From assembly GCA_030651575.1 (NCBI GenBank), contig JAUSFB010000032.1, forward strand, positions 520,001 through 584,000: a DNA stretch of 64,000 nt, written 5' to 3'. The DNA comes from Phaeospirillum sp. (lineage in GTDB: Bacteria > Pseudomonadota > Alphaproteobacteria > Rhodospirillales > Magnetospirillaceae). A model generated the notes under the pieces. That model made no database searches, was not told the DNA's origin, and was given only the letters and a program-made list of their open reading frames with translations. Below, one piece after another: positions 10,215-18,221 of the stretch. Position 1 is the stretch's first letter; each line of letters begins with the position of its first letter. The position numbers and the translations under genes were made by a program.

Positions 10215-11168
10215 ATGTTGATCAACCGAACCGATTCCGCGACCTTTCAGGACCCGGAAGAAGTCTGCTCCAAGTCGCCATTCCGGGTTCTGGTGGTCGA
10301 AGACGATCTCGTTCACTTCACCTATTGCGAATACATCTTGCGCTCCATCTATGGCGACAAGCTGCTGCTGGAACGCGCGGTTGACTGCCTCGGCGCCATC
10401 GAGAAGCTGAACACCCAGGAATTCGAGATCTGCCTGCTGGACTATCTGGTCAAGGACGGCAACGCCAAGGACGTGCTGGCCCGCGTCGATTTCGGCCACG
10501 TCACCACCCCGGTCATCGTGGTCAGCGCCTTCGACGACCGCGACTTCGTGCTGGAAGCCTTGCGCCACGGCGCCGACGACTACGTCATCAAGGGCAAGTT
10601 CAGCGAAAACGACCTGCATCAGGCCATCCAGTATGCCATCTATCGCAAATACAAGGAGTTGCGGCTGCGCCAACGCGCCCTGTACGACCCGCTGACCGGT
10701 CTGGCCAACCGCCACCTGCTGTTTGACCGCCTGGACGAAGTCCACCGCTTCTCCACCCGGCATGACGAGAAGTTCGCGGTCCTGGTCATCGACCTGGACA
10801 AGCTGAAACAGGTCAACGACACCATGGGTCACGAAGCCGGCGACCGCCTGATCCAGTGCTCCGCCAATGCCCTGATCGGCAGCATGCGGTCCAGCGACAC
10901 GATCGCCCGCGTCGGCGGCGACGAATTCGTCGCCATCTTGAAAAATATTCGGGACAAGGAGGGGGTGGCGCGCCTCTGCGACAGCATGCGACAGGCGATC
11001 GAGGCCAGGGCCGCGGCGGAGATCGGACTGACGAAGGATATCAGTTGCAGCATCGGCATTGCCGTCTTTCCCGATGACAGCTCCTCGCCGACCGAAATGC
11101 TGCGCATGGCCGACACCGCCATGTACACCGTCAAACGCGCTGGCGGCGGCAGCTTCAAGTTCGCCTGA
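10215..11168 (+). CDS. Response regulator with GGDEF diguanylate cyclase output
   Basis: This 317-aa protein has an N-terminal receiver (about 15-130), with the acidic pair in VVEDD and phosphoacceptor Asp in CLLDYLVKDG. The GGDEF domain (about 155-317) carries an intact active site, RVGGDEFVAIL. The inhibitory I-site RxxD is present as RSSD five residues before GGDEF, so product feedback is expected. It should make cyclic di-GMP from two GTP when phosphorylated. The ATG at 10215 follows GGGGGGATCGCC. The convergent gene next door also encodes a receiver-GGDEF protein. Confidence 0.92.
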   Translation: MLINRTDSATFQDPEEVCSKSPFRVLVVEDDLVHFTYCEYILRSIYGDKLLLERAVDCLGAIEKLNTQEFEICLLDYLVKDGNAKDVLARVDFGHVTTPVIVVSAFDDRDFVLEALRHGADDYVIKGKFSENDLHQAIQYAIYRKYKELRLRQRALYDPLTGLANRHLLFDRLDEVHRFSTRHDEKFAVLVIDLDKLKQVNDTMGHEAGDRLIQCSANALIGSMRSSDTIARVGGDEFVAILKNIRDKEGVARLCDSMRQAIEARAAAEIGLTKDISCSIGIAVFPDDSSSPTEMLRMADTAMYTVKRAGGGSFKFA

Positions 11169-11187
11169 CACCGCCGAGCCCGTGAAA

Positions 11188-12522
11188 CTACTCTGCCAGT
11201 TCGACCCGATTGCGGCCCAGGGCCTTGGCCCGGTATAGGGCGGCGTCGGCCCGGCTCAGGCATGCCTCCAACCCTTCGCCGTCCTTGATCTTGCATTCGG
11301 CAACGCCGATGCTGACGGTCAGGCGGAGCGGAGCGCCGCCACCGACCGGAATATCCAGTTGCGACAACCGAACCCGCAGGCGTTCGGCCACGACCATGCC
11401 GGCCTCCAGGATCGCTTCCGGCAGGGCGACGGCGAATTCCTCGCCCCCCATGCGACCGATGATATCCTGATCGCGCAACACGTCGCGGGCAAGAACGACG
11501 AACGCCTTCAACGCCTCGTCGCCGGCGGCGTGGCCTCGTTCGTCATTGACGCGCTTGAAAAAATCGATGTCGAGCATCAACAGCGTCATCGGTCGGCCAT
11601 AACGGCCGGCCCTTTGGATTTCCGCGCCGACGGCTTGCAGGAAATAGCGGCGGTTATGGGCTTCGGTCAGGAAATCGGTGGTGGCCAGTTGAACCAGTTC
11701 CTTCTGGACGCAGGCCCGCTCCAACGCCTGACCGACCCGACGGGCCAGTTCGCGCACCAGTTCGCGCTCCGAACTCGCGAAGGCCTCGCTGCCTTCGGCC
11801 GGGCGGCTTTCGGGCCAGCAGATCTCGATCCGTCCGGCGGGGTGCGAGCCGGCGAAGACCTGCGCCTCCAGCCGCCAGGGCGTCTCCTCGAAACCCTTGG
11901 TCTGAACATAACCGCCGGGCAGCAAGCCGTTGAGGCAGGTCAGCCGGACCCCGATGGTCTCCGGCCGCAGCCAAGCGGAGGGGATCAGGGTGACCGCCTC
12001 TTCCATGGCGACCTGCAAGGGCAGTTCGGGTGACTCCAGCGTGCGCGAGACTCCGTACAGGCAGTTGATCTGACGCATGCGCCGTTCCAACTGCCGATTG
12101 GCCTCCAGCGCCTCGTCCCGGGCCTCGCGCACCAGAATCTCGGCGCGCTTGCGGTGAATGGAGTAACGCAACGACCGCGACAGCGAGGCCGCGTCGATGC
12201 GGGCCTTCAGCATGTAGTCCTGCGCGCCCTGCTCCAACGCCTGGATCGCCTGCGCATCGTCGTCGTGGTTGGTCAGCACCACCACCGCCAACTCTGGCGC
12301 GGCGCCGCAGAACCGCTGCACCGTTTCGCCCCCCACCGAATCGGGAAGGGTCAGGTCGAGGAACACCACGTCGAAGCGGATCTTGGAGATCGCCTCCAAC
12401 GCGGCGGCCAGACTGACCGCGTGCTCGACCTTGACGCCGGACAACTTCTCCAGCTCGGCAAGAATCAAGAGGGCCTGGGTCGGACTATCTTCGACCAGAA
12501 GAGCATGCTGAAGTGTGGCCAC
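11188..12522 (-). CDS. Response regulator with GAF-like middle region and GGDEF domain
   Basis: I place the start at the GTG at 12522, giving VATLQHALLVEDSPTQ, because GGGGAAAG lies 7 nt upstream. The longer ORF (to 12651) adds residues without receiver character. Domains of the ~444-aa product are a receiver (VEDS, phosphoacceptor in FLDLTLPDS), a coiled linker, a GAF-like region (about 160-270), and a GGDEF domain with active site RMGGEEFAVAL. An RDQD I-site precedes it by five residues. It is predicted to synthesise cyclic di-GMP under product inhibition. Its stop lies 19 nt from the convergent cyclase gene. Confidence 0.9.
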   Translation of the reverse strand: MATLQHALLVEDSPTQALLILAELEKLSGVKVEHAVSLAAALEAISKIRFDVVFLDLTLPDSVGGETVQRFCGAAPELAVVVLTNHDDDAQAIQALEQGAQDYMLKARIDAASLSRSLRYSIHRKRAEILVREARDEALEANRQLERRMRQINCLYGVSRTLESPELPLQVAMEEAVTLIPSAWLRPETIGVRLTCLNGLLPGGYVQTKGFEETPWRLEAQVFAGSHPAGRIEICWPESRPAEGSEAFASSERELVRELARRVGQALERACVQKELVQLATTDFLTEAHNRRYFLQAVGAEIQRAGRYGRPMTLLMLDIDFFKRVNDERGHAAGDEALKAFVVLARDVLRDQDIIGRMGGEEFAVALPEAILEAGMVVAERLRVRLSQLDIPVGGGAPLRLTVSIGVAECKIKDGEGLEACLSRADAALYRAKALGRNRVELAE

Positions 12523-12686
12523 GAAACAACTTTCCCCGAAATAACCAACAGGATTCATCGACTGTAGCGCATAACGGCAAGTGCAAGCACCCATGGAATG
12601 CCATATCATCGCCCTAATTCTGGGGGACACTCCCATCATCCCCCGCGACAAAACCCATGCTCGCGTTCCTACCGGAGGAAAATTCC

Positions 12687-13316
12687 ATGCGCCGCCTGCC
12701 CTCAGTCCTCGCCGTCCTTGCCAGCGGCCTTGCCCTGGCGGCGTGCCAGAAGGTTGACAACACCGCCGGAGCGCCGACCGTCTATATCGATCCAGGCAGT
12801 TCCGGCCCGGTCAAGGGCGTCGGTATCGAAAGCCAGGACATCGTCGGCATGACCGACCAGATGCTACGCGACATGCTGAGTCAGCCCCGGCTGGCCAATG
12901 CGGCCACACCTCCCAACGTGATCATCGACGCCGAGTATTTTTACAATGAAAGCTCGTCGCGGCTGAACAAGAACTCCATCACCGACCGTCTGCGCGTCGG
13001 CCTGAACCGGGCGGCGGGGGGCCGCATGCAGTTCGTCGGCCGCCACTACGCCGACATGGTGGCCAAGGAGCGCGATCTGAAACGCCAAGGCACGGTCGAC
13101 AGGGCCACCTTGCCGGCCGCCAAGGCGCAGAAGGGCGGCGACTTCCGCCTGGGGGGGCGCATCACCTCGCTCGATTCGCGCGATCCCAAGACCGGGATGA
13201 TGCAGCGTTACAACCAGATCATTTTCGAAATGGTCGACCTCGAATCCTCGGAAATCGTCTGGAGCGGCATCTACGAGTTCGCCAAGGCGGCCCAGGACGA
13301 CATCATCTATCGCTGA
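12687..13316 (+). CDS. LpoB-like outer membrane lipoprotein (penicillin-binding protein activator type)
   Basis: The start at 12687 is fixed by GGAGGAAAATTCC. The 209-aa product has a lipoprotein signal ending LALAAC, so the Cys becomes lipidated. The body (GIESQDIVGMTDQMLRDML to SSEIVWSGIYEFAKAA) matches the LpoB/YcfM fold. In E. coli LpoB reaches from the outer membrane to activate the peptidoglycan synthase PBP1B. The YcfL-like gene two places downstream echoes the E. coli ycfL-lpoB arrangement. Whether a PBP1B partner exists here cannot be seen from this window. Confidence 0.8.
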   Translation: MRRLPSVLAVLASGLALAACQKVDNTAGAPTVYIDPGSSGPVKGVGIESQDIVGMTDQMLRDMLSQPRLANAATPPNVIIDAEYFYNESSSRLNKNSITDRLRVGLNRAAGGRMQFVGRHYADMVAKERDLKRQGTVDRATLPAAKAQKGGDFRLGGRITSLDSRDPKTGMMQRYNQIIFEMVDLESSEIVWSGIYEFAKAAQDDIIYR

Positions 13317-13341
13317 CACCGTCAAACAAGGAATCGCGGCC

Positions 13342-14733
13342 ATGGCCGTCGCGGGCAGATCACGGTGGAGCGCGCGTCTCCTGGCGTCGGGCATGGCGGC
13401 GGCCCTGCTCGGCGGCTGCGTCACCGCCCGCGAGCAGGAGGCCCGCTTTGACGCCGGCACCGTGCACGCCTATATCGACGACAAGCCGCCGGAGCTTCGC
13501 CGCCACTTCTACATCGCCCAGGCCCAGGGGCAGCGCAATCGCATCCTCAACGATATGCGCCTTGGCCTCGCGACCTTCGCCATGGGGCGAAACCAACTGG
13601 CCGAACAGCTGTTCGACGACGCCCTTCAGGGGATCGAGGCGGTCTATGCCGATAACGAGGAGGCCAAGAAGGCCCGCCAATTGCTGGTCAAGGAGCAGAG
13701 CAAGGACTTCAAGGGCGAGCCCTACGAACGGGTCATGGCCTATTACTACCGGGGCCTGCTCTATCTGCGGACCGGCGACTACCAGAACGCCAGGGCCAGC
13801 TTCAAGGGCGGCATGTTGCAAGACGCCTTCGCCGAGGAAGAGCAGTTCCGCGCCGACTTCGCCCTGATGCCTTTCCTCCAGGGCTGGGCCGCCCATTGCG
13901 GCGGCCAAAGCTCGCTGGCGGCCGAGGATTTCAAGGAATTCCGCGACATCAACAAGGACGCGCCGCTGCCGCGCGACCAGGATACCGTGCTGGTCCTGGT
14001 GGAAACCGGCGGCGCCCCGGTCAAGGTCTCGGAAGGCCCCCGTCTCAAGATCCGCCGCAACGGCGCCGCCGAGACCGCCCGCATCCTGTGGACCGATCCG
14101 GAGCACCCAAAGGATCGCCCCAAGGACGCAACCCACGTGCTGGAAGACATCTACCGGCAGGCCTCGACTCGGGGCGGGCGTCAGTTCGACGCCATCCTGG
14201 AGGGTAAGGCGGAATACAAGTCGGCCGCCGACACGGTCGGCAACGTCGCCTTGGTCGGGGCGGTCATCGCCGGACAGGTCGCCGTCAGCAACAGCCCGCG
14301 CCGGGGCGCCAGCAAGCAGGACCGCGAACGCCAGCAGGAAATCCAACGCGACGCCGCCATGGTCGGAGGCGCCCTAGCCGTCATCGGGCTGCTGTCCAAG
14401 GCGGCCGCCCACGCCATCGAGTCCGAGGCCGATATCCGCTACTGGGACAACCTGTCCGACCGCGTCCTTGGCGTCACCCTGGCCCTACCCGACCGTATCC
14501 AGAAGATCCGGGTCGAGTTCGGCGAGAACCACCGCCCCGTCGAAGTTCCCATCGTCCGGTCCGGGCGCTGCGGCATCGCCTGGGTCCGCAACGGCAACAC
14601 CCTGCCCAGCAACCCCCGCGCCCCCAACAGCGCGCCCTCCGACGTAATGACCAGTCCGGTGATCATCCCGGCGGCTCCCGCCCCGCCGGGTCCGGTGACC
14701 ACACCGCAAAAAGCCGAAGTCCAAAAGGAGTAA
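13342..14733 (+). CDS. Lipoprotein of the LpoB/YcfL-associated cluster, helical repeat type
   Basis: This 463-aa protein has a lipobox (LLGGC, residues 24-28). TPR-like helical repeats follow in the first half (YYYRGLLYLRTGDYQNARASFKGG). A middle region has a glycine- and basic-rich segment (QVAVSNSPRRGASKQ), and a short membrane-like helix (MVGGALAVIGLLSKAAAHAI) sits near residue 340. The Pro-rich tail is probably unstructured. I recognise it as the conserved uncharacterised family that travels with LpoB- and YcfL-like lipoproteins; the molecular role is unknown. It is 25 nt after the LpoB-like gene and 5 nt before the YcfL-like gene, so it is co-transcribed with both. Confidence 0.75.
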   Translation: MAVAGRSRWSARLLASGMAAALLGGCVTAREQEARFDAGTVHAYIDDKPPELRRHFYIAQAQGQRNRILNDMRLGLATFAMGRNQLAEQLFDDALQGIEAVYADNEEAKKARQLLVKEQSKDFKGEPYERVMAYYYRGLLYLRTGDYQNARASFKGGMLQDAFAEEEQFRADFALMPFLQGWAAHCGGQSSLAAEDFKEFRDINKDAPLPRDQDTVLVLVETGGAPVKVSEGPRLKIRRNGAAETARILWTDPEHPKDRPKDATHVLEDIYRQASTRGGRQFDAILEGKAEYKSAADTVGNVALVGAVIAGQVAVSNSPRRGASKQDRERQQEIQRDAAMVGGALAVIGLLSKAAAHAIESEADIRYWDNLSDRVLGVTLALPDRIQKIRVEFGENHRPVEVPIVRSGRCGIAWVRNGNTLPSNPRAPNSAPSDVMTSPVIIPAAPAPPGPVTTPQKAEVQKE

Positions 14734-14738
14734 GACCC

Positions 14739-15206
14739 ATGAGACGCTTGCTTGCCACCACCTTCGGCCTTGTTTTGCTCGGCGGCTGCACCACCATGGA
14801 CCCGGCGCCCCGCTGCGACATGGGCCGGATATCGAGCCAGCGCGATCTGGTTCCGGGGCCGGCCATGGTGCCGGGCGAAAGCTCACCGCTAAAGGAAATG
14901 CCGCTGAATTCGGTCAACATCACCGATGAAGGCATCCTCAACAAACTCTATGTCCGCACCATCACCGCCCGCCGGACCGCCACCGGCACGGTCGAAGTGA
15001 TAGCCCAGGTGGTCAACTGCACCGACTTTCCGCTGAACGCCGAAGCGCGCACCCAGTTCTACGACGCGAATCCGGCCCCGTCCGAGCCGGTCAGCGCCTG
15101 GAAGCGGATTCACCTGTCGCCCCGAACCTCCAACGTCTACAGCGAGTTCTCCATGGGAGCCCAGACGGTGGACGGCTACATGATCGAGATGAGGGAAACA
15201 AAATGA
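14739..15206 (+). CDS. YcfL/DUF1425 family lipoprotein
   Basis: This 155-aa protein has a lipobox LLGGC at the N-terminus. A single beta-rich domain follows (VEVIAQVVNCTDFPLNAEARTQFYD to YMIEMRETK), matching the DUF1425/YcfL pattern. The family is found beside LpoB-like genes but has no established activity. AAAGGAG lies 10 nt before the ATG. The stop overlaps the start of the next gene by 4 nt (ATGA), which couples their translation. Confidence 0.8.
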   Translation: MRRLLATTFGLVLLGGCTTMDPAPRCDMGRISSQRDLVPGPAMVPGESSPLKEMPLNSVNITDEGILNKLYVRTITARRTATGTVEVIAQVVNCTDFPLNAEARTQFYDANPAPSEPVSAWKRIHLSPRTSNVYSEFSMGAQTVDGYMIEMRETK

Positions 15207-16381
15207 CCCGCACTCCGCTTTCCCTGCTGCTGGCGGCTGCGCTTTTGCTGCCGTTCGGCGCCGTCGGGCAGACCGTCGGCGGCAAGGTGCCGCCCTATCA
15301 GGCCCCGGCCAAGGTCGCCCCGCCGGCGCGCGATGGTCAGGACGCCGATGTCAACTTCGACAAGACGGCCCGTCCGGACCCGTTCAAGCCGCGCGAGGAC
15401 CTTGTCCAGCAATTCTCCGCCGCCTATGCCAAGGGCGGACGGCCGCGTCTGGCCTTCTACTGGAACCGCCAACTGACCGATACCCTGGCCCAGTGGTACA
15501 GCGACAGCCGCACCATCACCTCCAGCAAGACCGCCAACGCGACCGAGGGCGACCTGACCCTCAAGCAATCCGGTTCCAGCCAGAATACGGTCGAGACCCA
15601 GCGCCGCGCCACGACGGAATCCACCCGCGGCCAGCCGGCCGAAACCTGGGAGTGGGAGTTTCAGGACGGGTTCCTGGCCCCCTTCCTGCAAGCCGACGCC
15701 ATCGTGGTCGACCGCACGGCCATCATGCGCATCATGGGGGCCGGGGCAGAGGAGATCGAGCCCCGCACCGTCGAGGTCATGGCCTTGCAGAACATGGCCG
15801 ATCTGTTGGTCGAGGTGCTGGTAAGCGATTCCGCCAAGGCGACCACCGGCTACGAACTGCGCGCCCGCATCCTGGACGTCCGCACCGGGCGCATCCTCGC
15901 CATGGTCAACAGCCGTGGGCTGAGGGAATGGCAGCAACAGGAAAAGGTGACGGCGACCTCACGCGGGTTCGACCTGCCCGACGAGGACGACGAGACCTTC
16001 GGCCCCGAGCGGGCCGACCAACGCTACAAGGCGACCGCCAGCGGCTTCGAGCGCAAGCGCAAGCCACCCAAGCTGAACGCCATCGCCGGCAACCTGGCCC
16101 ACAACGTCATGACCGGCATGATTCCCCGGCTGGAAAGCGGCCCCGCCGCCGCGCCGCCGGCGACTCCGGTCACCAGGGCCGCACCCGCCCCAACGACCTC
16201 GGCCCCCATGCCGCTGCCCCCGCCAAAACCGACCGTCGAGGCCAAGGCCGCCCCCAGTCAAAGCGCAGTGCCGCTACCCGATGTGGACGCCACGCCGCTG
16301 CCCGCTCCCACCAAGACAACCCCGGTTCCCGAAGCGCCGGCCGGGGAAGAGCCGCCCATGCCGCGTCCGACCAAGCAATAA
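15203..16381 (+). CDS. Exported Pro-rich protein of the lipoprotein cluster, family not recognised
   Basis: The first ~25 residues form a Sec signal peptide ending near AVGQ, so this 392-aa product enters the periplasm. The central part (about 60-250) is a folded domain with FYWNRQLTDTLAQWY and MRIMGAGAEEIEPRTVEVMALQNMADLLVEVLV. It is reminiscent of the nucleotide-free alpha/beta domains in LpoB-like proteins, but I cannot assign a family. The last ~100 residues are Pro/Ala-rich, like a tail that spans peptidoglycan. Translationally coupled to the YcfL-like gene, it probably works with the other three cluster proteins in the cell envelope. Confidence 0.7.
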   Translation: MTRTPLSLLLAAALLLPFGAVGQTVGGKVPPYQAPAKVAPPARDGQDADVNFDKTARPDPFKPREDLVQQFSAAYAKGGRPRLAFYWNRQLTDTLAQWYSDSRTITSSKTANATEGDLTLKQSGSSQNTVETQRRATTESTRGQPAETWEWEFQDGFLAPFLQADAIVVDRTAIMRIMGAGAEEIEPRTVEVMALQNMADLLVEVLVSDSAKATTGYELRARILDVRTGRILAMVNSRGLREWQQQEKVTATSRGFDLPDEDDETFGPERADQRYKATASGFERKRKPPKLNAIAGNLAHNVMTGMIPRLESGPAAAPPATPVTRAAPAPTTSAPMPLPPPKPTVEAKAAPSQSAVPLPDVDATPLPAPTKTTPVPEAPAGEEPPMPRPTKQ

Positions 16382-16424
16382 AAAAGCCCATCCCCGCCAA
16401 GAACACCGTCCTTGGCGGGGATGG
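16381..16424 (-). terminator. Rho-independent terminator of the cbpAB transcript
   Basis: CCATCCCCGCCAAG (16388-16401) pairs perfectly with CTTGGCGGGGATGG (16411-16424): 14 bp with a 9-nt loop. Read on the minus strand, the hairpin is followed by GGGCTTTTT, so it ends the radical SAM operon. It may also slow plus-strand transcription coming from the lipoprotein cluster, but there is no T-run on that side. Confidence 0.85.
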
Positions 16425-16433
16425 ATCGCCTCG

Positions 16434-17804
16434 TCAGCAGCCAAAGGAAAAGGCAGTCTCGGTGCCTTCGTCCCAGCCGTCCCACAGGTAATCGTCGGCG
16501 ACGCCATCGGCGATCAGACGGAAGGCATAGCGCGCCTGTTCCAGATAAAAGCCGCAATAGGCCCCGATCTGATCCATGCCGCCATTGGCCTCGTGCGCCT
16601 CGGCCGGACAGGGTGAGCCGCAGAAGTGGCGAACCGGACAGGGCGCACAGGCGGCGATATCCTCGACCTTGCGCCCGGTCACCTGCTTGAAGGCCGGACT
16701 GTTCAGCACATCCTCGACCCGGTCGGTGAACAGATTGCCGCCGGCGAAATCCGGCAGGCCGATAAACTCGCTGCACGGGAACAGCGAGCCGTCGGGCGCC
16801 AGGGCAAAGAAACTGCGCCCGCCGCCGCAGGGCGAGATATCGCACATCAGCCGCCGCGCCGTCGGCGCCAGGATCGAAATCAGGATATTGGCGAAATTGG
16901 CCACCACCATCTTGCGACCGGTCTGGCGGAACAGCTCGTGCGAACGGTCCAGCGCCGCCAGATAGGCTTTCGACACCGCCTGATCCTCGACCCAGGCATC
17001 GCGGCCGCCCGGCTGGGTGCAACGCACCACGTTGAGCATGCAGGCCGGCACCTCATGGGCGTGGAGGAACTCCACCATGGGGGTCAGCTGCTCCAGATTT
17101 TCACGGTTCATGGTGCAGATGACGCTATAGCCGGCATAGCCCTTGAGACGCTTGATGGCGTCCACCGTCGAAGCGAACACGCCGTCGCCGTTCCAACGCT
17201 TGCGCGAGCGATCGGCCACCTCGGACAGCGGCGCGTCCAGGGACAGGCCGATGCTGACCCCACGGGCCACCAGAAAGTCCATCGTACCCATGTCCAGCAT
17301 GGTGGCGTTGGTCTGGACCCCAAAGCGAAAGCGGTCGCCATAGGCGTCGATGGCGGCGAACATGGCGTTGCGGTTCAGCAGCGGCTCGGCGCCGTGGAAG
17401 ATGATCTGAGGGGTGCGGCCCTCCGGCATGGTGCGGGCGAAATACTCGTCCAGCCGCGCCATGGCGTCCATCAACCTTTCCTGGCTCATATGCTCGCCGT
17501 TGCGGCGCATATCACGCGGGATATAGCAATAAGAACAGTCGAGATTGCATCGCTCGGTCGGATTGAAATAGACCGCCGATGGGGTAAGGTGAAAGCGCAG
17601 CATCTCCATCTCGCGCAGGAACTCGGCCCGCCGGGCCTGCCATTCCGCCACCACGGCATCGCGTTCGCCGGTTTGATCCTTGCGTTCCAGCGCCCAGAAA
17701 GCGGCGTCGGGATCGATCAGGGCGGTGTAGTCGGCATGGCCGATATCGAACCGCAGGAGGCCGTCGGGAAGACGGCCCCCAAGAATGGGGGCCGCCACGG
17801 TCAC
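16434..17804 (-). CDS. cbpB: Peptide-modifying radical SAM/SPASM enzyme, CbpB type
   Basis: This 456-aa protein has the radical SAM [4Fe-4S] motif CNLDCSYC (Cys 86, 90, 93). A C-terminal SPASM-type set of cysteines binds auxiliary clusters: Cys 321, 326, 344, 386, 389, 395, 399 and 417. SPASM proteins next to tiny genes usually modify the encoded peptide. The gene overlaps the 45-aa cbpA by 4 nt (ATGA), and both lie under a cobalamin riboswitch. That combination is what I know as the CbpA/CbpB peptide-modification pair. The chemistry performed is not known. A strong terminator follows 10 nt after the stop. Confidence 0.85.
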   Translation of the reverse strand: MTVAAPILGGRLPDGLLRFDIGHADYTALIDPDAAFWALERKDQTGERDAVVAEWQARRAEFLREMEMLRFHLTPSAVYFNPTERCNLDCSYCYIPRDMRRNGEHMSQERLMDAMARLDEYFARTMPEGRTPQIIFHGAEPLLNRNAMFAAIDAYGDRFRFGVQTNATMLDMGTMDFLVARGVSIGLSLDAPLSEVADRSRKRWNGDGVFASTVDAIKRLKGYAGYSVICTMNRENLEQLTPMVEFLHAHEVPACMLNVVRCTQPGGRDAWVEDQAVSKAYLAALDRSHELFRQTGRKMVVANFANILISILAPTARRLMCDISPCGGGRSFFALAPDGSLFPCSEFIGLPDFAGGNLFTDRVEDVLNSPAFKQVTGRKVEDIAACAPCPVRHFCGSPCPAEAHEANGGMDQIGAYCGFYLEQARYAFRLIADGVADDYLWDGWDEGTETAFSFGC

Positions 17805-17938
17805 CGCTTCACCTGCTTGTCCATCAAGACATAATGCGACAGGCCGGTACCCTCGGCATCGCAGGTCTTGCGGGTGGCGATGATCGCCGGACGGGTCTTG
17901 GAAGGCTGCTTGGCGGTGACATCCTCGGTCTTGGTCAT
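17801..17938 (-). CDS. cbpA: Modified-peptide precursor, CbpA type (45 aa)
   Basis: This ATG start is hidden inside a longer ORF in the track. GGGAG lies about 9 nt before the ATG at 17938. The peptide has a Lys/Thr-rich leader-like first half and a distinctive second half, IIATRKTCDAEGTGLSHYV followed by LMDKQVKR, with a single Cys at position 26. It has no signal peptide or membrane segment. The stop overlaps the start of the radical SAM gene by 4 nt, so the two are translated together. It is the predicted substrate of CbpB, with the Cys-containing segment as the likely core. Confidence 0.8.
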   Translation of the reverse strand: MTKTEDVTAKQPSKTRPAIIATRKTCDAEGTGLSHYVLMDKQVKR

Positions 17939-17963
17939 GGGTCTAACTCCCGTTGATCGGGGC

Positions 17964-17995
17964 TTCGGCAAGGGCGTGCGGACGCCTTCGCCGAA
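17964..17995 (-). promoter_or_regulatory. Leader hairpin between cobalamin aptamer and cbpA (candidate expression platform)
   Basis: On the minus strand TTCGGCGAAGGCGT pairs with ACGCCCTTGCCGAA: 14 pairs with one mismatch, one G-U and a CCGC loop. It sits between the riboswitch aptamer and the cbpA ribosome binding site. No T-run follows it, so control at translation initiation is more likely than transcription termination. Confidence 0.5.
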
Positions 17996-18036
17996 ACCCT
18001 TTTCCATCGGATTTCGCCCCGAGATGAACCATGTCC

Positions 18037-18210
18037 GGCAGGTCTTCTGGCTTTCGGATCGACCACGAAACCACACCTTCCCGACGGGATTCCGCCAGTG
18101 GTCGGGCTCGTGAAAGCCCATGTGGTCCGTGTCCCCGATTACAGCGGCGGGACCGCCACGGAATTTCACCGTGTTCCGGGATGCAGGACAACAGGGGCTT
18201 TACGCCGGCA
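18037..18210 (-). ncRNA. Cobalamin (adenosylcobalamin) riboswitch
   Basis: The minus strand shows the conserved parts of the B12 aptamer in order. GGAACACGGTGAAATTCCG is followed by a GCGGTCCCGCCGCTGTAA segment, then ACCACTGGCGG, CGGGAAGGTGTGG, and finally GCCAGAAGACCTGCC, the B12-box end. The aptamer begins just after the histidine kinase stop codon and ends about 100 nt before cbpA. It should lower expression of cbpAB when cobalamin is plentiful. I estimated the 5' boundary by eye. Confidence 0.93.
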
Positions 18211-18221
18211 AAGCGCCGCCG

